Assembly: GCA_040752005.1 (NCBI GenBank) | Contig: JBFMFX010000001.1 | Span: forward strand, 186,001-250,000 | From: RBG-16-66-20 sp040752005 | Lineage (GTDB): Bacteria > Pseudomonadota > Gammaproteobacteria > Burkholderiales > SG8-39 | DNA length: 64,000 nucleotides | Direction: 5' to 3' | In this document: positions 1 to 9,090 of the stretch, piece after piece | Position numbering within the stretch: the stretch's first letter is position 1 | How the letters are laid out: each line of letters opens with the position of its first letter | Made by a program: the position numbers and the translations under genes | Notes under the pieces: model-generated | The model's input: only the letters and a program-made list of their open reading frames with translations | What the model was told of the DNA's origin: nothing | The model's database searches: none

Positions 1-1
1 A

Positions 2-145
2 CCGGAGGAGATCATCGGCTGGGCGCGCGAGAGAATGGCCGCCTACAAGGTGCCGCGGGTGGTCGAATTCGTCGAGTCGCTGCCGAAGACCGCGACCGGC
101 AAGATCTTCTGGCGAAAGCTGCAGGAAGCGGAGAACGCGAAATGA
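2..145 (+). CDS. Acyl-CoA ligase (AMP-binding), C-terminal fragment at window edge
   Basis: The frame enters open from the left edge and encodes the last 47 residues of an adenylate-forming acyl-CoA synthetase. The tail YKVPRVVEFVESLPKTATGK carries the C-terminal-domain motif PKTATGK, whose final lysine is the catalytic lysine for adenylation in this family. The substrate cannot be told from the fragment. The stop codon overlaps the ATG of the next gene (ATGA), so the two are probably cotranscribed although their roles differ. The rest of the gene lies outside the window. Confidence 0.85.
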   Translation, partial: PEEIIGWARERMAAYKVPRVVEFVESLPKTATGKIFWRKLQEAENAK

Positions 146-576
146 AACGATGGCTCGGGCTGCTCGGACTGATCGCCGCGCCGGCGCTGGCGCAGGTGGC
201 GATCGAAAACCCGTGGGCGCGGGCGACCGCCCCGGGCGCCAAGATCGCCGCCGGCTACCTGGTGGTGAAGAATTCGGGCGCCGCCGACCGGCTGGTCGGG
301 GCGTCGTCGCCTGCCGCGGCGCGCGTCGAGTTGCACGTGCACGTGAACGAGGGCGGGGTGATGAAGATGCGCGAGGCGAGCGGCTACGACATCCCGGCGA
401 ACGGGACGTTCGAGCTCAGGCCCGGCGGCGCGCACCTGATGTTCGTGGACATTCGGCGGCCGTTCGTTGAGGGCGAGAGAATCCCGGTGACGCTGAAGTT
501 CGAGAAAGCGGGAGAGATTCGCGCCGAGTTCCACGTCGGCCGCCTGGGCGCAAGCGGCCCGGCGCACAAGCATTAG
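142..576 (+). CDS. Periplasmic copper chaperone PCu(A)C family
   Basis: A 144-residue exported protein beginning with a short signal peptide (MKRWLGLLGLIAAPALAQ). The mature part starts with the family hallmark IENPWARATAPG and contains the spaced copper ligands: ELHVH with MKM near residues 66-76, then AHLMF near residues 99-103. This matches the H-x(n)-M-x(n)-H-x-M pattern of DUF461/PCu(A)C proteins, which deliver Cu(I) to the CuA/CuB sites of cytochrome oxidase. A GPAHKH tail may add metal ligands. A SCO1 homologue at 44475-45128 would be a functional partner. The end overlaps the convergent SDR gene by 4 bp. Confidence 0.9.
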   Translation: MKRWLGLLGLIAAPALAQVAIENPWARATAPGAKIAAGYLVVKNSGAADRLVGASSPAAARVELHVHVNEGGVMKMREASGYDIPANGTFELRPGGAHLMFVDIRRPFVEGERIPVTLKFEKAGEIRAEFHVGRLGASGPAHKH

Positions 577-1373
577 TCCGGGTCGTCGCCCCGCAGCGCC
601 GGATCGGCTGCGATGCGCTCGCGCAGCCGGCGCATGCCTTTCAGCCAGCGCTCGCGGTCGGCCGCCTTGCGCCGTTCGTACTCGGCGACCTCCGGATGCG
701 GGAGAACCAGGAAGCGCTCCTCGTCCATCGCCTCGACGACGCACTGCGCGACGTATTCGGGCGTGACCGAGCCTTCGAGCAGGAACGAACGCCGGTCGCC
801 GCGCGGCCCGAGCAGCATCGGCGTTCGCACGCCCTGCGGGCAAAGGCACGACACCCGGATGCCCCGGTCGTGGTAGTTCACCGAGAGCCACTCGGCGAAC
901 GCGACCGCGCCGTGCTTGGACACGGTGTAGGTGGCTGAATCCGGCTGCATCAGCAGGCCCGCGGCGGAGGCGGTGGCGACGATGTAGCCCCCGCCCTGCG
1001 CGAGCATGAGCGGAACGACGAGGCGCGCCGCGACCACGTGCGCCAGGAGGTTGACTTCCAGCGTGCGGCGCCACTGGTCCGGGGTCGCCTCCAGCCCGGC
1101 GCGCTCGATGATGCCGGCGTTGGAGCAAAACACGTCGACGCGGCCGTAGCGCGCAAGCGCGGCATCCACCAGCGCCTTCAGCTCGTCCTCGCGCGAGACA
1201 TCGCAGCGCAAGGCGAGCCCGCCGGTTTCCGAGGCGACCGCGCGGGCGCCGGCCTCGTCCAGATCGGCGCAGACGACGCCGCGCGCGCCCTCGGCGGCGA
1301 AGCGCCGGGCGAGCGCGGCGCCGATGCCGCTCGCCGCGCCGGTGACGACGCAGATCCTGCCGGCGATTTTCAT
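573..1373 (-). CDS. SDR-family NAD(P)-dependent oxidoreductase
   Basis: A 266-residue classical short-chain dehydrogenase/reductase. The N-terminal cofactor motif is TGAASGIGAALARRF, the NAG motif appears as CSNAGIIE, and the catalytic Tyr-Lys pair is in YTVSKHG around residues 150-156. An acidic residue after beta-2 (CADLDEAG) suggests NAD(H) rather than NADP(H). The C-terminal region (HPEVAEYERRKAADRERWL) is charged and longer than in minimal SDRs. The substrate is unknown. The start is divergent from the histidine phosphatase gene with 29 bp between start codons. Confidence 0.85.
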   Translation of the reverse strand: MKIAGRICVVTGAASGIGAALARRFAAEGARGVVCADLDEAGARAVASETGGLALRCDVSREDELKALVDAALARYGRVDVFCSNAGIIERAGLEATPDQWRRTLEVNLLAHVVAARLVVPLMLAQGGGYIVATASAAGLLMQPDSATYTVSKHGAVAFAEWLSVNYHDRGIRVSCLCPQGVRTPMLLGPRGDRRSFLLEGSVTPEYVAQCVVEAMDEERFLVLPHPEVAEYERRKAADRERWLKGMRRLRERIAADPALRGDDPD

Positions 1374-1379
1374 GCGGCG

Positions 1380-1394
1380 ATTGTTTCATACAAT
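1380..1394 (+). promoter_or_regulatory. Short palindrome with TACAAT -10-like box between divergent genes
   Basis: Only 29 bp separate the start codons of the SDR (minus) and the phosphatase (plus). They contain ATTGTTTCATACAAT, a 5-bp inverted repeat around TTCAT. TACAAT at 1389-1394 lies 8 bp before the plus-strand ATG, a position for a -10 box that would give a leaderless or nearly leaderless mRNA. No clear -35 box is visible. This is a pattern reading only. Confidence 0.35.
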
Positions 1395-1402
1395 GCCGGC
1401 CC

Positions 1403-2062
1403 ATGTCCGAAATTCTGCTCGTTCGCCATGCGCAGGCGTCTTTCGGCGCGAAGGACTACGACCGGCTCTCGCCTCTCGGTTGGCAGCAGGCGCGCTGGCT
1501 GGGTGAGTATTTTGCCGAGCGCGGCGCACGCTTCGACATCGTGGTGCGCGGCTCGCTGCGGCGTCATGCGGAAACGGTGGCGGGGATGGCCGAGGGCTTG
1601 GGCGCGCCGCTGGACGCGGCGGAGGATCCGCGCCTTGACGAGTACGACAGCCACGCGCTGCTTCATGCCTGGACGCGCGGCGAGGGCATTGCGAGCGAGG
1701 ATCGCCGCGCGCACTTCCGGGCGCTGCGCGAGGCGATGTACGCCTGGACCGAAGGCAGGCTCGAAGGCGCGCCGCACGTGCCCTTCGCGGAGTTCCGCGC
1801 GCGGGTGGTCGGCGCGCTCGCGGACCTGCGCGCGAGCGGCGCCGCGCGCATCCTTGTCGTCACCTCCGGCGGGCCGATCGCGACCATGCTCGCCGAGGTG
1901 CTGGCGATGCCGGCGCGCGGCATGGTGGACCTGAACCTGCAGACGCGCAACACCGGGATCAGCGAGCTACGCGCCGGGCGGCGCGCGATCCAGTGCGTGA
2001 GCTTCAACACCATCCCGCACCTCGACCGGCCCGATCGCGCCGGCGCGCTCACCTACGCCTGA
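1403..2062 (+). CDS. Histidine phosphatase superfamily protein
   Basis: A 219-residue protein of the phosphoglycerate mutase-like branch. The phosphohistidine signature LLVRHAQASF is at residues 5-14 (RHxQxS form), and a second basic/acidic cluster follows in RGSLRRHAETVAGMAEGL. The late motif VTSGGPIATML has SGG where many relatives have the second catalytic His-Gly (SHG), which is a variation seen within the superfamily. Substrates range from sugar phosphates to phosphoproteins, so no specific role is assigned. There is no signal peptide, so the protein is cytoplasmic. Confidence 0.8.
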   Translation: MSEILLVRHAQASFGAKDYDRLSPLGWQQARWLGEYFAERGARFDIVVRGSLRRHAETVAGMAEGLGAPLDAAEDPRLDEYDSHALLHAWTRGEGIASEDRRAHFRALREAMYAWTEGRLEGAPHVPFAEFRARVVGALADLRASGAARILVVTSGGPIATMLAEVLAMPARGMVDLNLQTRNTGISELRAGRRAIQCVSFNTIPHLDRPDRAGALTYA

Positions 2063-2069
2063 GAGAGGG

Positions 2070-3092
2070 TCAGCGGGGGGCGAGGAGGAGCGTTCCGAGC
2101 CACCATGCCGCGCCGGCGATGAACGCCGAGCAGGGGATGGTCAGGATCCACGCCCAGACGATGGTGCCGGCGACGCCCCAGCGCACCGCGGAGGCGTTCT
2201 GCGCGGAACCGACGCCGACGATGGCGCCGGTGATGGTGTGCGTGGTGGATACCGGGACGCCGAAACCCGTGGCGATGAACAGCATCGCCGCCCCGCCGGT
2301 CTCGGCGCAAAAGCCGCCGACCGGCTTGAGTTTCGTGATGCGCTGGCCCATGGTCTTGACGATCCGCCAGCCGCCGAACGCGGTTCCGAGCGCGATGGTG
2401 AGGTAGCAGGCGACGACCACCCACATCGGCAGGGGGTCCCTGGGGTGCAGAGTGCCGGCGGCGATCAGCAGCATCCAGATGATGCCGGCGGTCTTCTGTG
2501 CGTCGTTGCCGCCGTGGCCGAGCGAGTAAAGCGAGGCGCTCAGAAGCTGCAGCCGGCGGAACCACCGGTCCACGCGGCTGGGCGGGGTGCGCGCAAACAG
2601 CCACGCCACCGCGAGCATCAGCAGCGCACCGAACAGCATCCCCACCAGCGGCGAGATGAAGATGAAAGCGATCGTTTTCAGGATCCCCGCCGGGATGAGC
2701 GACCAGGTGCCGGCTTTTGCGACCGCGGCGCCGACCAGCCCGCCGATCAGCGCATGCGAGGACGACGAGGGGATGCCGTACCACCACGTGATCACGTTCC
2801 AGGTGATCGCGCCGACGAGCGCGCCGAAGACGAGGTAGTGATCCACCACGCCCTGGTCGACGATGCCCCGCCCGACCGTGGTCGCCACCTTGAGCTGGAA
2901 GACGAACAGCGCGGCGAAGTTGAAAAAAGCGGCCAGCATCACCGCCTGATAGGGCGTGAGCACGCGCGTCGAAACCACCGTGGCGATCGAGTTCGCCGCG
3001 TCGTGGAATCCGTTCATGAAATCGAACGCCAGTGCGACGAGCACCAGCGTGACGAGAATGCCGAAGCCGAAACCGGCGGCCGTTCCGTCCAT
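2070..3092 (-). CDS. PiT-family inorganic phosphate transporter
   Basis: A 340-residue polytopic membrane protein. Near the N-terminus is the PiT signature FDFMNGFHDAANSIATVVST, and a related repeat is in LYSLGHGGNDAQKTAGIIWM, as expected for the internal duplication of phosphate permeases. About ten hydrophobic segments are visible. The family is a low-affinity proton- or metal-coupled phosphate symporter. It sits directly downstream of a DUF47 gene with no gap (3092/3093), the usual bacterial pairing in which DUF47 modulates PiT activity. Confidence 0.93.
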   Translation of the reverse strand: MDGTAAGFGFGILVTLVLVALAFDFMNGFHDAANSIATVVSTRVLTPYQAVMLAAFFNFAALFVFQLKVATTVGRGIVDQGVVDHYLVFGALVGAITWNVITWWYGIPSSSSHALIGGLVGAAVAKAGTWSLIPAGILKTIAFIFISPLVGMLFGALLMLAVAWLFARTPPSRVDRWFRRLQLLSASLYSLGHGGNDAQKTAGIIWMLLIAAGTLHPRDPLPMWVVVACYLTIALGTAFGGWRIVKTMGQRITKLKPVGGFCAETGGAAMLFIATGFGVPVSTTHTITGAIVGVGSAQNASAVRWGVAGTIVWAWILTIPCSAFIAGAAWWLGTLLLAPR

Positions 3093-3719
3093 TCAGGAGT
3101 TCTCGAGCACGATGCCCTCAATCACGTTGGCGACGTCCTCGCAGCGGTCGGTGATCGCCTCCAGCAGCTCGTAGATCGAGCGCAGCTTGATCAGCTGCTT
3201 GATGTCGGACTCGTCGCGGAAGAGCTTGGACATCGCTGCGCGCATGACCCGGTCGGCGTCGGATTCCAGCCGGTCTATTTCCTCGCAGGTCTTGAGGATC
3301 GCTTCCGCCTGGCGCAGATTGGTGAGCAGCGCGACGGCGTTTTTCACGCGCTCGCAGCACATCTGGCAGATCTCGGCGAGCTGTCTTGCCTCCGGCGTCA
3401 CGCGCCGAATGTCGTACAGCACCACCGACTCGGCGACGTCCTGCATCAGGTCGAGAATGTCGTCCATCGCCGTGATGAGCTGGTGGATCTGTTCACGGTC
3501 GAACGGCGTGATGAACGTCCGGTGCAGCAGCGTGATCGTCTCATGGGTGATCTTGTCGGCGGCGCGCTCGGCGCCGTCGATGTTGCGCGCGTGCTGCTCG
3601 AACTCGCCGGAATTGGCCATCATCGCGGCGAGGCTCCGCGCTCCCGCGGCGATTTTCTCGGCGTGGGCATTGAACAGGTCGAAGAAGCGCCCCTCGCGGG
3701 GCATCAGGCGACCGAACAT
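3093..3719 (-). CDS. DUF47 family protein (PhoU-like partner of PiT)
   Basis: A 208-residue, largely helical protein beginning MFGRLMPREGRFFDLFNAHA, a typical start for the TIGR00153/DUF47 family. PhoU-like acidic segments include ITAMDDILDLMQDVAES and EEIDRLESDADRVMRAA. The first Met of this conserved sequence is at 3719; the frame stays open upstream, but the extension shows no family similarity. In other bacteria DUF47 proteins act with the adjacent Pit transporter. Here the two genes abut, which supports a shared transcript and function. Confidence 0.9.
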   Translation of the reverse strand: MFGRLMPREGRFFDLFNAHAEKIAAGARSLAAMMANSGEFEQHARNIDGAERAADKITHETITLLHRTFITPFDREQIHQLITAMDDILDLMQDVAESVVLYDIRRVTPEARQLAEICQMCCERVKNAVALLTNLRQAEAILKTCEEIDRLESDADRVMRAAMSKLFRDESDIKQLIKLRSIYELLEAITDRCEDVANVIEGIVLENS

Positions 3720-3783
3720 GAGGACTCCTCGGGGTCGGCGGATTGTAATCGGTCCGACGCGCCGCCCGTCCGGCGCGCCGCCG

Positions 3784-4944
3784 CTAGTCTCGCAAACCGA
3801 GGCCGAGGGCGGCCAGGCGCTCGACCTCGGCGGCGCTGAATCCCCAGTCGGCGAGCGCCGCGCGGCCACCTTCGCCGCGCTCGGGTGGCGCGCGCCGGAT
3901 CGCGCCCGGCGTACGCGAGAAACGCGGCGCCGGCCCCGGCTGCTCGATGCCGCCCGCCGACACGAATGTGCCGCGCACGAGGTGATGCGGGTGCGCGCGC
4001 GCCTCGGAAAAGGCGAGCACCGGCGCAAAGCACGCGTCCGAGCCCTCGAACACCGCGCACCATTCGTCGCGGGTCTTCGAGCGGAACGCCGCGGCGAAAC
4101 GCGCCCGCAGCCGCGGCCAGCCGGCCCGGTCGTACTGCGCCGGCAGATCCTCGTGCGCAAGGCCGAGCCGAGCGAGCAGCTCGGCGTAGAACTTTGGCTC
4201 GATCGCGCCGATTGCGACGTGCTTGCCGTCGCGCGTCTCGTACACGTCGTACCACGGAGCGCCGGAGTCGAGCAGGTTCTCGCCGCGCGCCTCGCTCCAG
4301 CGGCCGGCGGCGATCATGCCGAAGAACATGGCCGCGAGCAGCGCCGCACCGTCCACCATCGCCGCGTCCACCACCTGGCCGCGGCCCGAGCGCTGCGCCT
4401 CGACGAGCGCGCAGGCGATGCCGAAGGCGAGCAGCATGCCGCCGCCGCCGAAGTCCCCGATCAGGTTGAGCGGCGGGACCGGCCGATCGCCCTTGCGGCC
4501 GATCGCGTGCAGCACGCCGGCAAGCGCGATGTAGTTGATGTCGTGCCCGGCCCGCGGCGCGAGCGGCCCTTCCTGCCCCCAGCCGGTCATGCGGCCATAG
4601 ACAAGGCGCGGGTTGCGCGCCAGCAGCGCCTCCGGCCCGAGCCCGAGCCGCTCCATGACGCCGGGGCGGAATCCCTCGATCAATGCGTCGGCTTTCGCCG
4701 CGAGCGCAAGCGCCGCCTCGACGCCGCCGCGCGACTTCAGATCGAGGGTCACCGAGCGGCGCCCGCGCAGCATCACGTCGTGCCGGCGGTCGCGGCCGAG
4801 CCCGAGGCCAGGGTCCTCGGGCCGATCCACGAGCAGCACGTCGGCGCCCATGTCGGCGAGCATCATGCCGCAGAACGGGCCGGGCCCGATCGCCTCGAAC
4901 TCCAGAATCTTGACGCCTGCGAGCGGACCCATGGCGGCGATCAT
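3784..4944 (-). CDS. CaiB/BaiF CoA-transferase family, alpha-methylacyl-CoA racemase-like
   Basis: The frame codes for 386 residues; the likely true start is the second Met at 4932 (MGPLAGVKILEFEAIGPGP). The protein fits the AMACR branch of family III CoA-transferases. The three catalytic-type residues of that branch can be placed: His in RAGHDINYIA, Asp in NLIGDFGGGG and Glu in AIEPKFY. The expected role is epimerisation of 2-methylacyl-CoA esters so that branched-chain acids can enter beta-oxidation, which fits the acyl-CoA genes nearby. A CoA-transferase role cannot be excluded. Confidence 0.85.
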   Translation of the reverse strand: MIAAMGPLAGVKILEFEAIGPGPFCGMMLADMGADVLLVDRPEDPGLGLGRDRRHDVMLRGRRSVTLDLKSRGGVEAALALAAKADALIEGFRPGVMERLGLGPEALLARNPRLVYGRMTGWGQEGPLAPRAGHDINYIALAGVLHAIGRKGDRPVPPLNLIGDFGGGGMLLAFGIACALVEAQRSGRGQVVDAAMVDGAALLAAMFFGMIAAGRWSEARGENLLDSGAPWYDVYETRDGKHVAIGAIEPKFYAELLARLGLAHEDLPAQYDRAGWPRLRARFAAAFRSKTRDEWCAVFEGSDACFAPVLAFSEARAHPHHLVRGTFVSAGGIEQPGPAPRFSRTPGAIRRAPPERGEGGRAALADWGFSAAEVERLAALGLGLRD

Positions 4945-4963
4945 AGCGCGCGCACCGGCGCGC

Positions 4964-5254
4964 TCAGTTGTCGAGCTGCACGCCGACCTCGCGGATCACC
5001 TGTCTCCACTTGTCGTAAAGCTCGCGCGCGACGCGCGCCATTTCGGCGGGCGGCATGCCCGAGGCCTCCGAGCCGCCGTCGGCGAAGAGCTTGACCACGT
5101 CCGGATGGCGGATCGCCCGCGCCTGGATGTCGGTCTGCCCGCCGGGCGGAAACGGCACCACGATGCGGACGGGCTTGCCGGGAAGCGGAAACGGCTGCGC
5201 ATGCGCGGCGCAGGCGAACGCGAGCGCGCACCATGCGGCGATGGTCCGGGTCAT
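4964..5254 (-). pseudogene. Bug/TctC-type solute receptor with a large internal deletion
   Basis: The 96-residue product joins the two ends of a tripartite tricarboxylate receptor. Residues 1-20 are a signal peptide (MTRTIAAWCALAFACAAHAQ), followed by the start of the mature protein, PGKPVRIVVPFPPGGQTD. After IQARAIR the sequence jumps to the normal C-terminus PDVVKLFADGGSEA, ending KWRQVIREVGVQLDN. Bug receptors are normally about 320 residues, so some 220 central residues, including most of the ligand pocket, are missing while the frame is kept. It could be translated and exported but should not bind ligand. No TctA/TctB genes are present. Confidence 0.8.
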
Positions 5255-5301
5255 GCGAGCCCCCTCCTCCGAAGAGCGCGCCTAGCCTAGCAGAGGGAGC
5301 G

Positions 5302-6084
5302 CTACTTGTGGAACGAAGCCTCGCGCTTTTCGAGAAACGCGGCAAGGCCCTCGGCGCCCTCGGGGCCGAAGAAGCCTGCGGCAAAGGACTCGCGCTCGCG
5401 CTCCAGGTGCCGGGAGAGGTCCTGCGTGCGGGCCTCGCCGAGCAGCCGCTTGGTGCGGCCGATCGCGGCGGTGGCTCCGGCGGCGATTTCCGCGGCCCAG
5501 GCGAGCGCCTCCTCGCGCGCCCTGCCCGGGGAAACGACGCGGTTCACCACGCCGAAGCGGGCAAGCAGCGCCGCCGGCAGCGGCCGCGCGGTGAGCGCGG
5601 CCTCGGCCGCGAGCTGCGGCGGCAGCGCATGGGCGAGGAACCACGAGCCGCCGCCGTCGGGGCTCACCCCGATGCGGACGTAGGCCATGGTAAAGAGGGC
5701 GTTCTCGGCGGCGACCACCAGGTCGCAGCCGAGCGCGATCGAAAAGCCCGCGCCGGCGGCGTGCCCCTCCACCGCCGCGATCACCGGGCGCGGAGTCGAG
5801 CGCAGCGCACGCGCCAGCTCGTTCACCGCCGCGATGCGCTCGACGAGCGCGGCCTTCGGCTGCGAGGCGCGCAGTTCGGCCAGCGATTTCAGGTTGCCGC
5901 CGGCGCAGAAGTGCTCGCCTTCGCCCCGCAGCACCACCGCGCCGATCGAGTCGTCCTCGGCTGCGAGCCGCAGCGCGCGCGTCACCGCAGCCGAGATCTC
6001 CGGCGTGAGCGCGTTGCGCTGCGCCGGATTGGACATCGCCAGCTCCAGCACCCGCCCGTGGCGGGTTTCGCGCACCTCGCTCAA
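5302..6084 (-). CDS. Enoyl-CoA hydratase/isomerase family protein (PaaG-like)
   Basis: A 260-residue crotonase-fold protein. The oxyanion-hole segment is FCAGGNLKSL around residues 60-70 and the second is EGHAAGAGFSIALGCDLV. The active-site segment reads VRIGVSPDGGGSWFL. It has Asp-Gly-Gly where hydratases have the GxGGTQ region, resembling PaaG-type isomerases rather than classical hydratases. The role is therefore isomerisation or hydration of an unsaturated acyl-CoA. Its start overlaps the stop of the upstream IclR gene by 4 bp, so regulator and enzyme share a transcript. Confidence 0.85.
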   Translation of the reverse strand: MSEVRETRHGRVLELAMSNPAQRNALTPEISAAVTRALRLAAEDDSIGAVVLRGEGEHFCAGGNLKSLAELRASQPKAALVERIAAVNELARALRSTPRPVIAAVEGHAAGAGFSIALGCDLVVAAENALFTMAYVRIGVSPDGGGSWFLAHALPPQLAAEAALTARPLPAALLARFGVVNRVVSPGRAREEALAWAAEIAAGATAAIGRTKRLLGEARTQDLSRHLERERESFAAGFFGPEGAEGLAAFLEKREASFHK

Positions 6085-6902
6085 TGGATCCCCACCGCCG
6101 CCTCGATGTTTCGCACCATCGCCACCAGCCGCGGGCCGATGTCCTCCTCGAGCTGCCCCTTCTTTAGCATGAAGGACGGCACGCCGCAGTTGAACGTGAC
6201 GATTTCCCCGTCCACGCTGCGGCGCATCGGCACGCCGACGGCGTGCACTTCACGGCGCAGATCGCCGTTGGAAATGCAGAAGCCGCGCGTGCGGATGTCC
6301 TCGAGGCTCTTCGTGATTGCGGCCTGGTTCCGGCGCAGTATCTCCGGCTGCTTCACCTTCATCTGGTTGAGGAGCGCCTCGCGCTCGGGCGGCGTGCAGG
6401 CATAGAGGAACGCCCGGCCGATCACCGACTGCGCGATCGGCACCGAGGTGCCGATGTCGGGAAGCGTGCTGACGTTGCCGCTGCGGCAGGATTCGACATA
6501 GACCATGTTCAGGCGGTCGCGGATCCCCATGTTGACCGAGCCGCCGGCGTAATCGGCCAGCTCCTTCATGAACGGGCGCGCGATCTGACGTATGCTCATC
6601 GAGGCGAGGAGCGGATAGCCGATCGAGAGCACCGCCGAGCCGAGCTGATACTTGCCCAGGCGCATGTTGTGGCGCAGGTACCCCAGGCGCGTGAGCGTGT
6701 AGGTGAGCCGCGAAACCGTGGGCTTCGGAAGGCCGGTTCGAACGGAGATTTCCTTGTTGCCGAGCATCGGCTCGGTGGGCGTGAAGCAGCGCAGGACTTC
6801 CAGCCCGCGCGCGAGGGTGGTGGCGAACTGCCGGTCGCCCTCGTGCTCGTAGCGGAATGCCGATTGCGGGGAAAGGGATTCGACGGGTTCGGATGCACCC
6901 AT
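6081..6902 (-). CDS. IclR-family transcriptional regulator
   Basis: A 273-residue regulator. The N-terminal winged HTH (about residues 25-90) includes GLEVLRCFTP and ISVRTGLPKPTVSRLTYTL. The C-terminal effector domain follows, with YVESCRSGNV and the late FNCGVPSF segment typical of IclR. It is translationally coupled to the enoyl-CoA hydratase downstream and divergent from the SDR at 7045. A near-perfect palindrome at 7025-7039 in the divergent region is a plausible operator, implying control of both arms, probably in response to an aromatic or fatty acid intermediate. Confidence 0.92.
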   Translation of the reverse strand: MGASEPVESLSPQSAFRYEHEGDRQFATTLARGLEVLRCFTPTEPMLGNKEISVRTGLPKPTVSRLTYTLTRLGYLRHNMRLGKYQLGSAVLSIGYPLLASMSIRQIARPFMKELADYAGGSVNMGIRDRLNMVYVESCRSGNVSTLPDIGTSVPIAQSVIGRAFLYACTPPEREALLNQMKVKQPEILRRNQAAITKSLEDIRTRGFCISNGDLRREVHAVGVPMRRSVDGEIVTFNCGVPSFMLKKGQLEEDIGPRLVAMVRNIEAAVGIH

Positions 6903-6980
6903 GAAGCTTGCTCCTGTGTGGCGGTATCCGGCCGGCTACGCCGCAGCCTGCAGCGAGATACGGGACTGTTTCGCATTTCG

Positions 6981-7009
6981 ATATTCGGATGGCCGGTGAG
7001 GCGTGTCAA
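6981..7009 (-). promoter_or_regulatory. Candidate sigma-70 promoter for the IclR operon
   Basis: Read on the minus strand, a perfect TTGACA (7004-7009) is followed after exactly 17 bp by GAATAT (6981-6986), a 3-of-6 match to the -10 consensus. The transcript would start about 70 bp before the IclR ATG. The -35 box is convincing; the -10 box is weak. Confidence 0.45.
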
Positions 7010-7024
7010 CTTAGTCGTACATGA

Positions 7025-7039
7025 TTTCGCATAGCGGAA
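7025..7039. promoter_or_regulatory. Candidate IclR-type operator
   Basis: TTTCGCATAGCGGAA is a 6-3-6 palindrome with a single mismatch (TTTCGC / GCGGAA around ATA). This size and symmetry are typical of IclR-family sites. It lies in the divergent region between the iclR-like gene and the SDR, 5 bp before the SDR start at 7045. A degenerate half-site, TTTCGCAT, also occurs at 6969-6976. Binding is inferred from position and symmetry only. Confidence 0.45.
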
Positions 7040-7044
7040 CAGAA

Positions 7045-7812
7045 ATGCGCGGTTCGTTGTTCGATCTGAAGGGCAAGGTGGCGCTGGTCACCGGTTCGAC
7101 GCGGGGCATCGGAAAGTCCATCGCCGAGGAGCTGGCGCGCGCCGGCGCCAAGGTGATGGTGTCCAGCCGCAAGGCGGACGCCTGCGACGCCGTCCGACGC
7201 GAGTTCGAGGCACAGGGCCTCGAGGTGCGGGCCCAACCTTGCAACGTGTCTCGGCGCGAGGAGCTGGAGGCGCTCGTGCGGGCGACCGAGGTGGCCTGGG
7301 GCCGCGTGGACATCGCGGTAGCCAATGCCGCCGCGAATCCCTACTACGGTCCGCTCGCCTCGATACCGGAGGAGGCGCTCGACAAGGTGCTGCTCAACAA
7401 CGTCAAGAGCGTGCTCTGGCTCGCCAACCTCACGATTCCGACGATGGCCGGGCGCGGCGGCGGCTCGTTCATCCTGGTCGGCTCGATCGCCGGGCTTCTC
7501 GCCAACACCGTGATCGGCGCCTACGGCGTATCCAAAGCGGCCAGCCATCAGCTCGTGAGGAACCTCGCCGCCGAGTGGGGTCCGAAGGGCGTGCGGGTGA
7601 ACGCCATCGCGCCCGGCCTCATCCGGACCGACTTCGCGCGCGCGCTCTGGGAGGACGACAAACGCCGCGCCGAGCGCGAGGCGATGACGCCGCTCAGGCG
7701 CATCGGCGAGCCGCGAGACATCGGCGGCATCGCGGTGTTTCTTGCCTCCGACGCCGCCGCCTTCGTGACCGGGCAGGTGATCGTCGCCGACGGGGGGGTC
7801 AGCATCGTTTGA
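7045..7812 (+). CDS. SDR-family oxidoreductase
   Basis: A 255-residue classical SDR. The cofactor motif is TGSTRGIGKSIAEEL, with NAAANPYYGP as the NAG-like motif and YGVSKAAS as the catalytic YxxxK. The end, VTGQVIVADGGVSIV, is typical of FabG-like enzymes. Arg/Lys residues after beta-2 (SSRKADAC) suggest NADP(H). An in-frame ATG at 7021 would put the palindromic operator inside the coding region, so I prefer MRGSLFDLKG at 7045. It heads a run of acyl-CoA genes and is probably controlled by the divergent IclR regulator. Confidence 0.88.
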   Translation: MRGSLFDLKGKVALVTGSTRGIGKSIAEELARAGAKVMVSSRKADACDAVRREFEAQGLEVRAQPCNVSRREELEALVRATEVAWGRVDIAVANAAANPYYGPLASIPEEALDKVLLNNVKSVLWLANLTIPTMAGRGGGSFILVGSIAGLLANTVIGAYGVSKAASHQLVRNLAAEWGPKGVRVNAIAPGLIRTDFARALWEDDKRRAEREAMTPLRRIGEPRDIGGIAVFLASDAAAFVTGQVIVADGGVSIV

Positions 7813-7891
7813 AACGTCGCGCGCGGATCCGGGCGATGGCCGCGCCGCATTCGCTGCGCTAGACTTTTCGCTTCCCGAGGAGGGACCCGGA

Positions 7892-9079
<1,188 letters not shown>

Positions 9080-9090
9080 GGGAGGGGGCG

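Noticed and set aside
7021..7044. Upstream in-frame ATG for the SDR (MISHSGTE...)
   Set aside because: It would place the likely operator inside the coding region and adds residues outside the family's conserved start.
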